A stretch of DNA of 5,377 nt from the NCBI GenBank assembly GCA_905182935.1, contig CAJJDL010000280.1:1-5377 (forward strand), read 5' to 3'. Position 1 is the stretch's first letter; every line of letters begins with the position of its first letter. A model generated the notes under the pieces. It was not told the origin of the DNA. It saw nothing but the letters and a program-made list of their open reading frames with translations, and did no database searches. Of the stretch, positions 1-4,590 are shown piece after piece. Source of the DNA: an uncultured Nitrospinaceae bacterium (GTDB lineage: Bacteria > Nitrospinota > Nitrospinia > Nitrospinales > VA-1). The position numbers and the translations under genes were made by a program.

Positions 1-1370
1 AAATCATTTTTTATAGAGAACCCTATTGTCTGTAAGTTTTCAGAAGCACTGCGAAAAATATCGATTACTTCATTACGTTTTTCAATTACTCTGGTTTTAT
101 CCTGAGGTTGAAACGTTAATTCATCCCGTATTTTCTGTATTTCCTTATCTTTATAAAACTCCTTTGATTGAAAAAGGATATCGTTTATTTCGCGAAGCGA
201 ATCGTTAAATTGATTGAAAAATAATTTGATTTGGTCAAGAGCATTAGTGGCATCAAAAAATATCTGAACATTTGACATTTTTGTTGATTCTTTTTCCAAC
301 GTCAAAGCAGAATTTTCTGCAATATTTATAAACTTATTAAAATCACTTGCAACTATTTTGGGATCATTAAAAGTTTTATCTACTTCAGCCAACGCTGGCT
401 GCGGTTCAGCATTCAGATTAGTCGCTCGAATACCTTGCCGTAATTTCTCGTTATCAAACTGCAATTCTTTTTGGACTGGAAGTCCCTTGAGGTTCAATTC
501 AAAGAATCCTAGTTTCAATAAAACATTATCGTCATCTCTTAGGTCTATTCTTGTTGATCCGCCTGCGAAGCTTTTTAGAGTAAGGCGGTTATCAATAACA
601 TTGGCCCTCACTCTATTTTGTTGAGTTCCTCCATCTAATCTACCGTTATTAATAGTATCCTCACTGGGATCAAGCATTTTATTCCCGTTGCGATCTTCTG
701 TAAGATAAAGGCCCTCTCCAAACTCATTCGCACTGATTTTAATAATGTCAAGAGTTCCATTATTATTGGTGTCTTCGGCCCTATCTAAACGATTATTCTT
801 ATTTGTATCTTCGCCGTAATTGATCTTATCTTTTAAGTCGAAAATCGAATCGGTCGTCTCGACAGAAACTTTGAATCCATTAATATAAAAATTTCCACTG
901 AGTCCGAGAGCATCTAACTTGGATTGTTCATCGGATACTAAAGTATTGTTTATTGCTTTTTTTGTTGGAGTAACTGTGAATTTTTCTGTAGGCGACGCTA
1001 TACCGGCTTTAATTTTGACAAGATCCTGGCGGGATGAATCAGCTGCAACTAAATTAAATGCATCTGTATTACGAAATACATTTACAGTGGTCCTTAAAGT
1101 CTGAAAAGTATCCCGAAGTTCATTCAACCTGTCAACTTTTAGATCAGAAAATCGACTGTTTCGTTCAATATCATCAACAATGGGTAGTTGGGTTTTTTCT
1201 GATCTCTCTTGAATAGAGTTAGTCTTAAAAGTAAAGCCATTTGTGCCGGACCTAGATTGGCCCCCAGCATTAATTGTATCCCTTGCCTTGCTGACAATTT
1301 CTTTACTACCCCCTGGAGTCGAAAAGGGGGAGGTAAACATAAATGATCCACTTGTTCCCGATACTTCCAT
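1..1370 (-). CDS. fliD: Flagellar filament cap protein FliD (HAP2), C-terminus cut by window edge
   Basis: FliD caps the growing flagellar filament outside the cell and helps flagellin subunits fold into it. 456 residues are visible and the frame runs off the left edge. Residues 78-140 resemble the FliD N-terminal domain (a helical RLNELRDTFQTLRTT stretch, then an NLVAADSS-like strand and a ...EKFTVTPTKKA end). Residues 152-290 form a flagellin hook-IN-type module: INGFKVSV, a DSIFDLKDKIN helix, VIDNRLTLKS, GGSTRIDLRDD and LLKLGF. Residues 365-456 match the FliD C-terminal domain (FFNQFNDSLREINDIL, later ENLQTIGFSIKND). Two Asp/Asn-rich loops interrupt the IN module, which is unusual. ATG at 1370 is chosen because GAGAGG lies 4 nt upstream and MEVSGTSG suits a FliD start; ATG at 1373 is equally in frame but only 1 nt from that site. 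The upstream gene on this strand ends about 400 nt away. Confidence 0.9.
   Translation of the reverse strand, partial: MEVSGTSGSFMFTSPFSTPGGSKEIVSKARDTINAGGQSRSGTNGFTFKTNSIQERSEKTQLPIVDDIERNSRFSDLKVDRLNELRDTFQTLRTTVNVFRNTDAFNLVAADSSRQDLVKIKAGIASPTEKFTVTPTKKAINNTLVSDEQSKLDALGLSGNFYINGFKVSVETTDSIFDLKDKINYGEDTNKNNRLDRAEDTNNNGTLDIIKISANEFGEGLYLTEDRNGNKMLDPSEDTINNGRLDGGTQQNRVRANVIDNRLTLKSFAGGSTRIDLRDDDNVLLKLGFFELNLKGLPVQKELQFDNEKLRQGIRATNLNAEPQPALAEVDKTFNDPKIVASDFNKFINIAENSALTLEKESTKMSNVQIFFDATNALDQIKLFFNQFNDSLREINDILFQSKEFYKDKEIQKIRDELTFQPQDKTRVIEKRNEVIDIFRSASENLQTIGFSIKND
633..812 (-). other. Calcium-loop-like repeats inside FliD
   Basis: FliD residues 187-208 and 225-247 carry tandem Asp/Asn-rich loops: DTNKNNRLDRAED then DTNNNGTLD, and DRNGNKMLDPSED then DTINNGRLD. 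The D-x-N-x-N-x-x-x-D-x-x-E-D spacing is that of EF-hand or dockerin-like calcium loops, found as 'EDTNGNGxLD' repeats in many secreted bacterial proteins. They lie between the DSIFDLKDKIN helix and the later strands of the IN module, so they look inserted into that module. Calcium binding is inferred from residue spacing only. Confidence 0.7.
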
Positions 1371-1374
1371 CATG

Positions 1375-1380
1375 CCTCTC
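1375..1380 (-). promoter_or_regulatory. Ribosome binding site deciding the fliD start
   Basis: GAGAGG on the minus strand lies 4 nt before ATG 1370 and 1 nt before ATG 1373. The spacing favours ATG 1370. The frame stays open upstream to 1623, with another ATG at 1580. That longer start would put a terminator-like hairpin inside the coding sequence and add residues unlike a FliD N-terminus. Confidence 0.5.
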
Positions 1381-1394
1381 GAGTCAAGAAAAAG

Positions 1395-1423
1395 AACAGA
1401 AAAAAAAATAAAGATTTTCTGTT
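1395..1423 (-). terminator. Terminator-like A/U hairpin just before the fliD ribosome site
   Basis: Read on the minus strand, AACAGAAAA (1423-1415) and TTTTCTGTT (1403-1395) are perfectly complementary over 9 bp around an 11-nt U-rich loop, followed by CTTTTTCTT. The stem has only two G-C pairs, so termination would be weak. It ends about 15 nt before the fliD Shine-Dalgarno sequence. It could be an attenuator, or an unstructured U-rich spacer that only looks like one. Confidence 0.35.
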
Positions 1424-1469
1424 TCCTCTCCGATACGAGTACTAGGAACAAATTAGCAGAACTAGATAT

Positions 1470-1503
1470 AAAAAAACGTTCGTCGGCGCCATATCGCGTC
1501 GAC
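1470..1503 (-). terminator. Intrinsic-terminator-like hairpin closing the structured RNA
   Basis: On the minus strand GTCGACGC (1503-1496) pairs with GCGCCGAC (1489-1482) around loop GATATG, with a single A-C mismatch. Seven U follow at 1476-1470. The U-run starts 5 nt after the stem (GAACG between), longer than the usual gap, so efficiency is uncertain. If it works, fliD transcription from upstream would depend on readthrough. Confidence 0.5.
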
Positions 1504-1745
1504 TTAGCTTTTTCCAGATAATCATATCTAGAAAGAGCATCTGTTCGGCGGTTTTGCCTCAGGAAAGCAGGCCACTCCATCTTTTTAAAGATGGAGTTAG
1601 TTCCATAATCGATAGCTAGCCATCACTCTGCACACTCCCCAGTATGCTTTTCCGATGGCGTGAAACCGGTTTTAGGAATCAATCCTAGCACTCAACTGTT
1701 GGTAATCCTCCGGATGTGTCCCGGCGGGCGTAGCTTTTCTTCCCT
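1470..1745 (-). ncRNA. Candidate structured RNA or regulatory leader upstream of fliD
   Basis: This minus-strand stretch is more G+C-rich than the genes around it. It has no convincing reading frame and contains a row of hairpins. In transcription order: 1727-1707 (CC-CCGG stem, one mismatch, 7-nt loop); 1687-1673 (5 bp); 1659-1619 (6-bp outer stem GCCATC/GATGGC, internal loop, 6-bp inner stem GCATAC/GTGTGC with loop UGGGGA); 1597-1574 (11-bp arms ACTCCATCTTT/AAAGATGGAGT); 1538-1507 (14-bp stem, one C-A mismatch, loop UGAU); and 1503-1482 (8-bp stem, one mismatch) followed by seven U. Ten GGA triplets occur in it. It could be an independent CsrB-like RNA, a cis-acting leader of fliD, or a riboswitch. 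I see no known riboswitch core and no clear dedicated promoter. The 5' limit is a guess. Confidence 0.5.
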
Positions 1746-1774
1746 CATTTAAAAACAGTAAAAGACATCTAAAG

Positions 1775-2500
1775 TTAAATCACCTTATTCAAGATCTGTC
1801 CCATTTCTGATTCAACTGCAGCAGGATGTGCCTCTGGTCTTTCGTTATTACCATAATTACTTTCGAGCAGCTCTACCTGTTCTACTTTGGCCCTGATGGA
1901 GGACTTGGGATGATTCTGGTTTATTTCTAGAGGATTTTCCACAGCCGCTGAAGGTCCCCCATGGCCAAATCCCTCGCTACTATATTGATCCTTACTTATA
2001 CTAGCCGGAGTTGGACCACTAAGAATGCTTTGCATTTTCATACCATTTTCTGACGTAGTTTCAATCCCACCCCCTGGACTATGTAGTGGGCTTTGGCTAT
2101 CTTCTTTAGTCGTGGTCTCGGTGGTAGCCTCCGTAGACTTATGAGACAATTTCCCCCATTGTGGCGAGTCAGATTGATGGGAAACAGCAGCTTGCGCTCC
2201 GGCATTGGTATTCGTACTTATTTCAACATAGTCCTCTTGTGCAGGTGCGACCGCTCTATTCTTTATATCATCTGATTGGTTCTGTTTTAAAGCTTGGCTA
2301 GCAGAAGCCCTAGGCTGAACATCCATTTTAGCTGCCTTTAGATCCTCTGTTGATAGCTCTAGTGTGTTGGCGCTTGGCCTAGCAATTCTTGATGTCTTCA
2401 CATCATCTTCTGTGACTCGCAGTTTATTCGATTGAGGTCCAGCTATCGCATGAACCTGCGATGTTATATTCTGTGTCAAATCTGCTTTATCCCATGCCAT
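1775..2500 (-). CDS. Unrecognised disordered protein, probable late flagellar gene
   Basis: I do not recognise this 241-residue protein. It has no cysteine, no signal peptide and no membrane segment. It is rich in Ser, Thr, Gln, Asn and Ala, with a GGG-containing linker (residues 143-145), as expected of a mostly disordered chain. Residues 27-64 hold an approximate internal repeat (LRVTEDDVKTSRIARPSA, then LELSTEDLKAAKMDVQPRA). The C-terminus is more helical: AKVEQVELLE at 204-213 and AAVESEMGQILNKVI at the end. GGAGGG (2513-2508) lies 7 nt before the ATG, a strong ribosome site. A near-consensus sigma-28 promoter on the same strand lies about 270 nt upstream, so I infer a late flagellar gene, perhaps an export substrate, chaperone client or regulator. 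A FlgM-type anti-sigma factor was considered, but the C-terminal match is too weak. Confidence 0.8.
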   Translation of the reverse strand: MAWDKADLTQNITSQVHAIAGPQSNKLRVTEDDVKTSRIARPSANTLELSTEDLKAAKMDVQPRASASQALKQNQSDDIKNRAVAPAQEDYVEISTNTNAGAQAAVSHQSDSPQWGKLSHKSTEATTETTTKEDSQSPLHSPGGGIETTSENGMKMQSILSGPTPASISKDQYSSEGFGHGGPSAAVENPLEINQNHPKSSIRAKVEQVELLESNYGNNERPEAHPAAVESEMGQILNKVI

Positions 2501-2623
2501 TTAACTACCCTCCAAAAACGAAAAAATTTCATGCCTCATAATCACTATTATCATTTATTAGCTTATTTCAGAAACTAACAATTTAAAAATGTCTCTATCT
2601 AGTATAATTTTCCCCAATATAAA

Positions 2624-2650
2624 TAAAGTTTAAGCTTATATATCCGATAA
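2624..2650 (+). promoter_or_regulatory. Sigma-28 (FliA) flagellar promoter, plus strand
   Basis: TAAAGTTT at 2624-2631, an 11-nt spacer and TCCGATAA at 2643-2650 match the sigma-28 consensus TAAAGTTT-N11-GCCGATAA at all but one position. Transcription would start near 2657 and run rightwards. No plus-strand gene follows until 3860, so the product is either a short untranslated RNA or antisense to the end of the 198-residue gene. Confidence 0.8.
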
Positions 2651-2653
2651 CTA

Positions 2654-2747
2654 GATTAGGTACTTTAGTATCAGCAAAAGAAAACCTTAAAAAAATAATC
2701 AGTAGTTCGCTACCATTTTTTTAATTCCCTGAAATACCCACCTAATC
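2654..2747. repeat. 8-bp inverted repeat enclosing the central hairpin
   Basis: GATTAGGT at 2654-2661 is perfectly complementary to ACCTAATC at 2740-2747. The arms lie just inside the two sigma-28 promoters. An RNA starting near 2657 would contain only part of the left arm, so the repeat may instead act at DNA level, for example as a paired protein site. Confidence 0.4.
2689..2722. terminator. Two-way terminator-like hairpin between facing promoters
   Basis: AAAAAAAT (2689-2696) pairs with ATTTTTTT (2715-2722). Inside it GTAG (2702-2705) pairs with CTAC (2710-2713) around a UUCG loop. Plus-strand RNA shows the hairpin followed by seven U. Minus-strand RNA shows GUAG-CGAA-CUAC followed, after a short spacer, by seven U. 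The inner stem has only 4 bp, so termination may be partial. It would cut both sigma-28 transcripts to about 65-75 nt. Confidence 0.45.
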
Positions 2748-2774
2748 AACTTATCCTAAAACTCTACAGTGCTC

Positions 2775-2801
2775 TTATCGGAATAAATACAGGAAACTTT
2801 A
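2775..2801 (-). promoter_or_regulatory. Sigma-28 (FliA) flagellar promoter, minus strand
   Basis: On the minus strand TAAAGTTT (2801-2794), an 11-nt spacer and TCCGATAA (2782-2775) give the same 15-of-16 match as the plus-strand promoter. Transcription would start near 2768 and run leftwards through the region to the 241-residue gene, giving a leader of about 268 nt. A T-rich tract lies directly upstream. Confidence 0.85.
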
Positions 2802-2906
2802 GCTTTTTATAAAAAAAAACTAACCTGCAATAAGACAATAAGAATACCTTTTATTTTTCAACTACTTAAATAAAGAGATAAGAAAGTCCTAGTTATATTT
2901 TTTAGA

Positions 2907-3503
2907 TTATTGAGCTCGGAAATATGGAATAAGATTAGACCATTCCTGATAGTAAGGGAGGATTTCATACTCAAGTAGATCAGCTAATAAAACCCAGTCT
3001 TTATTTTTATTGGCATCTACCATCTGATGGGTAAAGGTAATCAAATTATCCCGCCTCTCTTGAATACTTTTGCCATCAAAAACAGTATCAGGAGAAATTG
3101 CTTTCGCTTCCAAAATCATATCCAGTACCTGAGATAACCAGTCAACCCCGTCTATTATATTAATAAAAAACTGATTCGCCTCCTGTTCATTGCCCATACG
3201 GAATAATTCAACCGATTTTTCTATACCTGGAATCAATTTTATTAGATACGCATCTGCATTTTCTATATTTTTATCAACAATATTCGACAGATTAGTAACT
3301 TCTAGCTCCAGAGTTTCAATATCTGATAATCGTATATTTCGATTCACATTAGAATCAGGAGAAGACTCGTGACCATTAAGTTTTATAGACCTAACAACAT
3401 TCCCCTGCTGTAAACCGACTTTCTCTATATGCAATAGAAATTCGTCTAGCGTTTCTCCTATACCGGAAACTATTTCTTCTTTTCCATTGATTAGTAATTT
3501 CAT
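2907..3503 (-). CDS. Unrecognised 198-residue protein, beta-grasp-like N-terminus and FliS-like helical C-terminus
   Basis: Not recognised as a named family. Residues 1-70 alternate short strands (MKLLINGKEEIV, VRSIKLNG, ETLELEV) around a helix (TLDEFLLHIEKVGL), the order seen in small beta-grasp folds. Residues 75-198 look all-helical: NADAYLIKLIPGIEKSVEL, QEANQFFINIIDGVDWLSQVL, ERRDNLITFTHQMVDANKNKD and VLLADLLEYEILPYYQEW. This arrangement recalls the flagellin chaperone FliS (a GDIEKAN-like turn between helices 1 and 2, and a VDANKNKDW-like turn before the last helix). The resemblance is by eye, and the protein lacks the usual FliS N-terminal motif. It is cytoplasmic with no membrane segment. 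AAGG lies 8 nt before the ATG. A sigma-70-like promoter at 3552-3580 fits a leader of about 40 nt. A role as export chaperone for the neighbouring late flagellar proteins is a reasonable inference. Confidence 0.8.
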   Translation of the reverse strand: MKLLINGKEEIVSGIGETLDEFLLHIEKVGLQQGNVVRSIKLNGHESSPDSNVNRNIRLSDIETLELEVTNLSNIVDKNIENADAYLIKLIPGIEKSVELFRMGNEQEANQFFINIIDGVDWLSQVLDMILEAKAISPDTVFDGKSIQERRDNLITFTHQMVDANKNKDWVLLADLLEYEILPYYQEWSNLIPYFRAQ

Positions 3504-3529
3504 AATTAATACCTTAATAATTCAAAGGT

Positions 3530-3608
3530 CTAGCTGTTTACTCGCATTTCTATTCTATATACTACTAAGATAAGGGGCAAGTCGGAAATACAGTATAGTA
3601 ACAGCTAG
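3530..3608. repeat. Long imperfect inverted repeat upstream of the 198-residue gene
   Basis: CTAGCTGTT (3530-3538) is perfectly complementary to AACAGCTAG (3600-3608). Pairing continues inward with TAC/GTA after a one-base bulge, then with CTAT..ACT/AGTATAG after a further gap. The repeat spans the whole candidate sigma-70 promoter of the 198-residue gene. It could be a paired operator or a structured element. Confidence 0.4.
3552..3580 (-). promoter_or_regulatory. Candidate sigma-70 promoter of the 198-residue gene
   Basis: On the minus strand TTGCCC (3580-3575), a 17-nt spacer and TAGAAT (3557-3552) form a plausible housekeeping promoter. Start near 3545 would give a leader of about 40 nt. 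It lies inside the 3530-3608 inverted repeat. Confidence 0.4.
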
Positions 3609-3781
3609 GAGTACAGACCTACACTATTAGAGAAGACTATCGAGGCTAAAGCCATTGACCGTAAAGTAAAGCTTGTCTGGCAGCTAAAGATTGAAATGTT
3701 TTGTGATACGATTTATTGATTCAAATACCCAAATACTCCCTTGTAACAATACCAGTAAAAAGTAACGGTAATAAATCCAAC

Positions 3782-3825
3782 TTGACCTCATCTTCTTGAA
3801 ATGATAAAAAATGGAGTCTTAAAAT
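3782..3825 (+). promoter_or_regulatory. Candidate overlapping sigma-70 promoters of the 66-residue gene
   Basis: Two overlapping matches are seen: TTGACC (3782-3787), 17 nt, TAAAAA (3805-3810); and TTGAAA (3796-3801), 18 nt, TAAAAT (3820-3825). Either would start a short leader (about 30-45 nt) before the ATG at 3860. In AT-rich DNA such matches are common, so support is modest. Confidence 0.35.
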
Positions 3826-3859
3826 CTATAAAACACAAAGTAATTTGGAGATGGCCTAA

Positions 3860-4060
3860 ATGGAAGTCAATGAACTCAAGTTAGAGATACGAAAACACCA
3901 CGTAACCCCTGGAATAAATGTACTGGATTTAGTAATAGATGCAGATGGCGAAAAAATTAAAATACAAACACAACATAAAGAAACTGATCGTGCGTTTCAA
4001 CAGTTTGTAAAAGATGCTATTAAGTTAGGTAAAACCCTATCAGAAGCTCGTATCGAATAG
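3860..4060 (+). CDS. Small hypothetical protein, 66 residues
   Basis: I do not recognise this protein. Residues 1-40 look like beta strands (NELKLEIRKH, NVLDLVIDADGEKIKIQTQ). Residues 41-64 look like an amphipathic helix (TDRAFQQFVKDAIKLGKTLSEAR). It is soluble, with no cysteine and no signal peptide. GGAG at 3847-3850 lies 9 nt before the ATG. The gene is a single unit: candidate promoters lie directly upstream and a good intrinsic terminator follows 27 nt after the stop. It is the only plus-strand gene in the window and converges on the 64-residue gene. The start is supported by the ribosome site and by the absence of a better in-frame start. Confidence 0.7.
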   Translation: MEVNELKLEIRKHHVTPGINVLDLVIDADGEKIKIQTQHKETDRAFQQFVKDAIKLGKTLSEARIE

Positions 4061-4086
4061 ACTAACCAATTACTCTGTTATATTTC

Positions 4087-4116
4087 AATCTACCTGGAGG
4101 AGCCAAGTAGATTTTT
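4087..4116 (+). terminator. Intrinsic terminator of the 66-residue gene
   Basis: AATCTAC (4087-4093) pairs with GTAGATT (4107-4113). After one mismatch an inner TGG/CCA extends the stem around loop AGGAG. A run of five T (4112-4116) overlaps the stem base. The opposite strand lacks a U-run, so it works for the plus strand only. Confidence 0.7.
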
Positions 4117-4118
4117 GA

Positions 4119-4165
4119 GAGGCAATCGCTTTAAAAGCCAACCCATTAGACTCCCCCCTTGCCTC
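4119..4165. repeat. 7-bp inverted repeat between the convergent small genes
   Basis: GAGGCAA (4119-4125) is perfectly complementary to TTGCCTC (4159-4165), starting 5 nt before the stop codon of the 64-residue gene on the minus strand. No U-run follows on the minus strand. It could stabilise the 3' end of that message or help a factor-dependent stop. Confidence 0.35.
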
Positions 4166-4169
4166 GGAA

Positions 4170-4364
4170 TCACGCCGTTAACTTTTCAATTTCTTTAACG
4201 ATTGAACGACCTAGAGGGGCATTGTTTTTCAAATGTTCTCGGACTAAAATTACCGCGTGGTTATCATCAATAGCTTTCATAAATATACTGAAATTATGCT
4301 CCAAGCTATCCTGATTGGTTATTAAAACACCTGCTACCCTAAAAAAACTTTGTTTTGGTGGCAT
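4170..4364 (-). CDS. Small hypothetical protein, 64 residues
   Basis: Not recognised. The chain starts basic (MPPKQSFFRVAG), has a moderately hydrophobic strand (VAGVLIT), a predicted helix (SLEHNFSIFMKAI), a strand (HAVILVREHL) and a terminal helix (RSIVKEIEKL). It is not hydrophobic enough for a membrane segment. AGGAG (4376-4372) lies 7 nt before the ATG, a good ribosome site. It could be the last gene of a minus-strand run that starts with the sigma-54 activator, although a 217-nt gap separates it from the membrane protein upstream. No promoter of its own is convincing. Confidence 0.65.
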   Translation of the reverse strand: MPPKQSFFRVAGVLITNQDSLEHNFSIFMKAIDDNHAVILVREHLKNNAPLGRSIVKEIEKLTA

Positions 4365-4581
4365 CGCCTTGCTCCTAAGCCGTCACCCTAAGTGTTAAAT
4401 TTTTCTGAGATCCCAAGCAATTCGACTGAAAACCGAAAAAATAATCCATCATATCTAAATCAGAATATAAACTCTTTAATTAAAAGTGGCTCAGAGTGCG
4501 CAATTGAAATGTTTAACATATAAACCTTATAAAAAATATAAAGAGACTACGTCTTCTATACACACCAAACTAACATTAATT
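4365..4581. other. Intergenic stretch without a supported gene
   Basis: No convincing gene or sigma-28/sigma-54 promoter is seen. A 25-residue minus-strand frame at 4452-4375 ends in a TAG that overlaps the AGGAG of the next gene, but it has no ribosome site. The right half contains one arm of an inverted repeat (4524-4534). Confidence 0.5.
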
Positions 4582-4590
4582 TTATAAGGT
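4524..4590. repeat. 11-bp inverted repeat at the end of the membrane-protein gene
   Basis: ACCTTATAAAA (4524-4534) is perfectly complementary to TTTTATAAGGT (4580-4590) across a 45-nt loop. The right arm contains the stop codon of the membrane-protein gene. A third copy (TTTTATAAGGT, 4922-4932) sits at the stop codon of the sigma-54 activator. The stem is A/U-rich and would be weak as an RNA structure. Confidence 0.4.

Larger units (their letters stand above)
2501..2906. other. Gene-free regulatory region between the 241- and 198-residue genes
   Basis: No supported reading frame occurs on either strand. The very AT-rich stretch holds two facing sigma-28 promoters, a central two-way terminator-like hairpin and an 8-bp inverted repeat, each listed separately. 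The minus-strand run of nine T at 2819-2811, just upstream of the minus-strand -35 element, resembles an UP element. No convincing terminator for the 198-residue gene was found. Confidence 0.75.
3504..3859. other. Divergent intergenic region
   Basis: This holds the promoters of the 198-residue gene (left) and the 66-residue gene (right), plus a long inverted repeat at 3530-3608. From 3609 to 3781 I see no gene on either strand and no structure beyond small palindromes such as GGCTAAAGCC near 3642. TAAAG-containing strings near 3662 and 3695 lack a matching sigma-28 -10 element. Confidence 0.6.

Noticed and set aside
1139..1351. 70-residue minus-strand frame and other frames overlapping fliD on both strands
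   Set aside because: They are out of frame with the continuous 456-codon fliD frame, which has domain-level support.
1371..1580. N-terminal extension of FliD starting at ATG 1580
   Set aside because: The frame is open, but it crosses the 14-bp hairpin and the terminator-like hairpin, encodes a sequence unlike a FliD start, and the ATG lies inside an 11-bp stem without a free ribosome site.
1590..1745. Known riboswitch, RNase P RNA, tmRNA, SRP RNA or 6S RNA
   Set aside because: None of the conserved core strings of these classes was found on either strand; the region stays a structured RNA of unknown class.
1770..1796. Plus-strand TAAAGTTA as a third sigma-28 promoter
   Set aside because: The -35 half is close, but the element 11 nt downstream (TCAAGATC) does not resemble GCCGATAA.
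1775..2500. Identity of the 241-residue protein as the anti-sigma factor FlgM
   Set aside because: KVEQVELLES near the C-terminus only loosely recalls the FlgM sigma-binding helix, and the protein is more than twice the usual FlgM length.
4130..4165. Sigma-54 promoter on the minus strand (TGGC ... TTGC)
   Set aside because: The GG-to-GC spacing is 14 nt instead of the required 10.
4375..4452. 25-residue minus-strand frame (MMDYFFGFQ...) ahead of the 64-residue gene
   Set aside because: No ribosome site and no recognisable composition; its stop overlapping the next ribosome site is suggestive but not enough.
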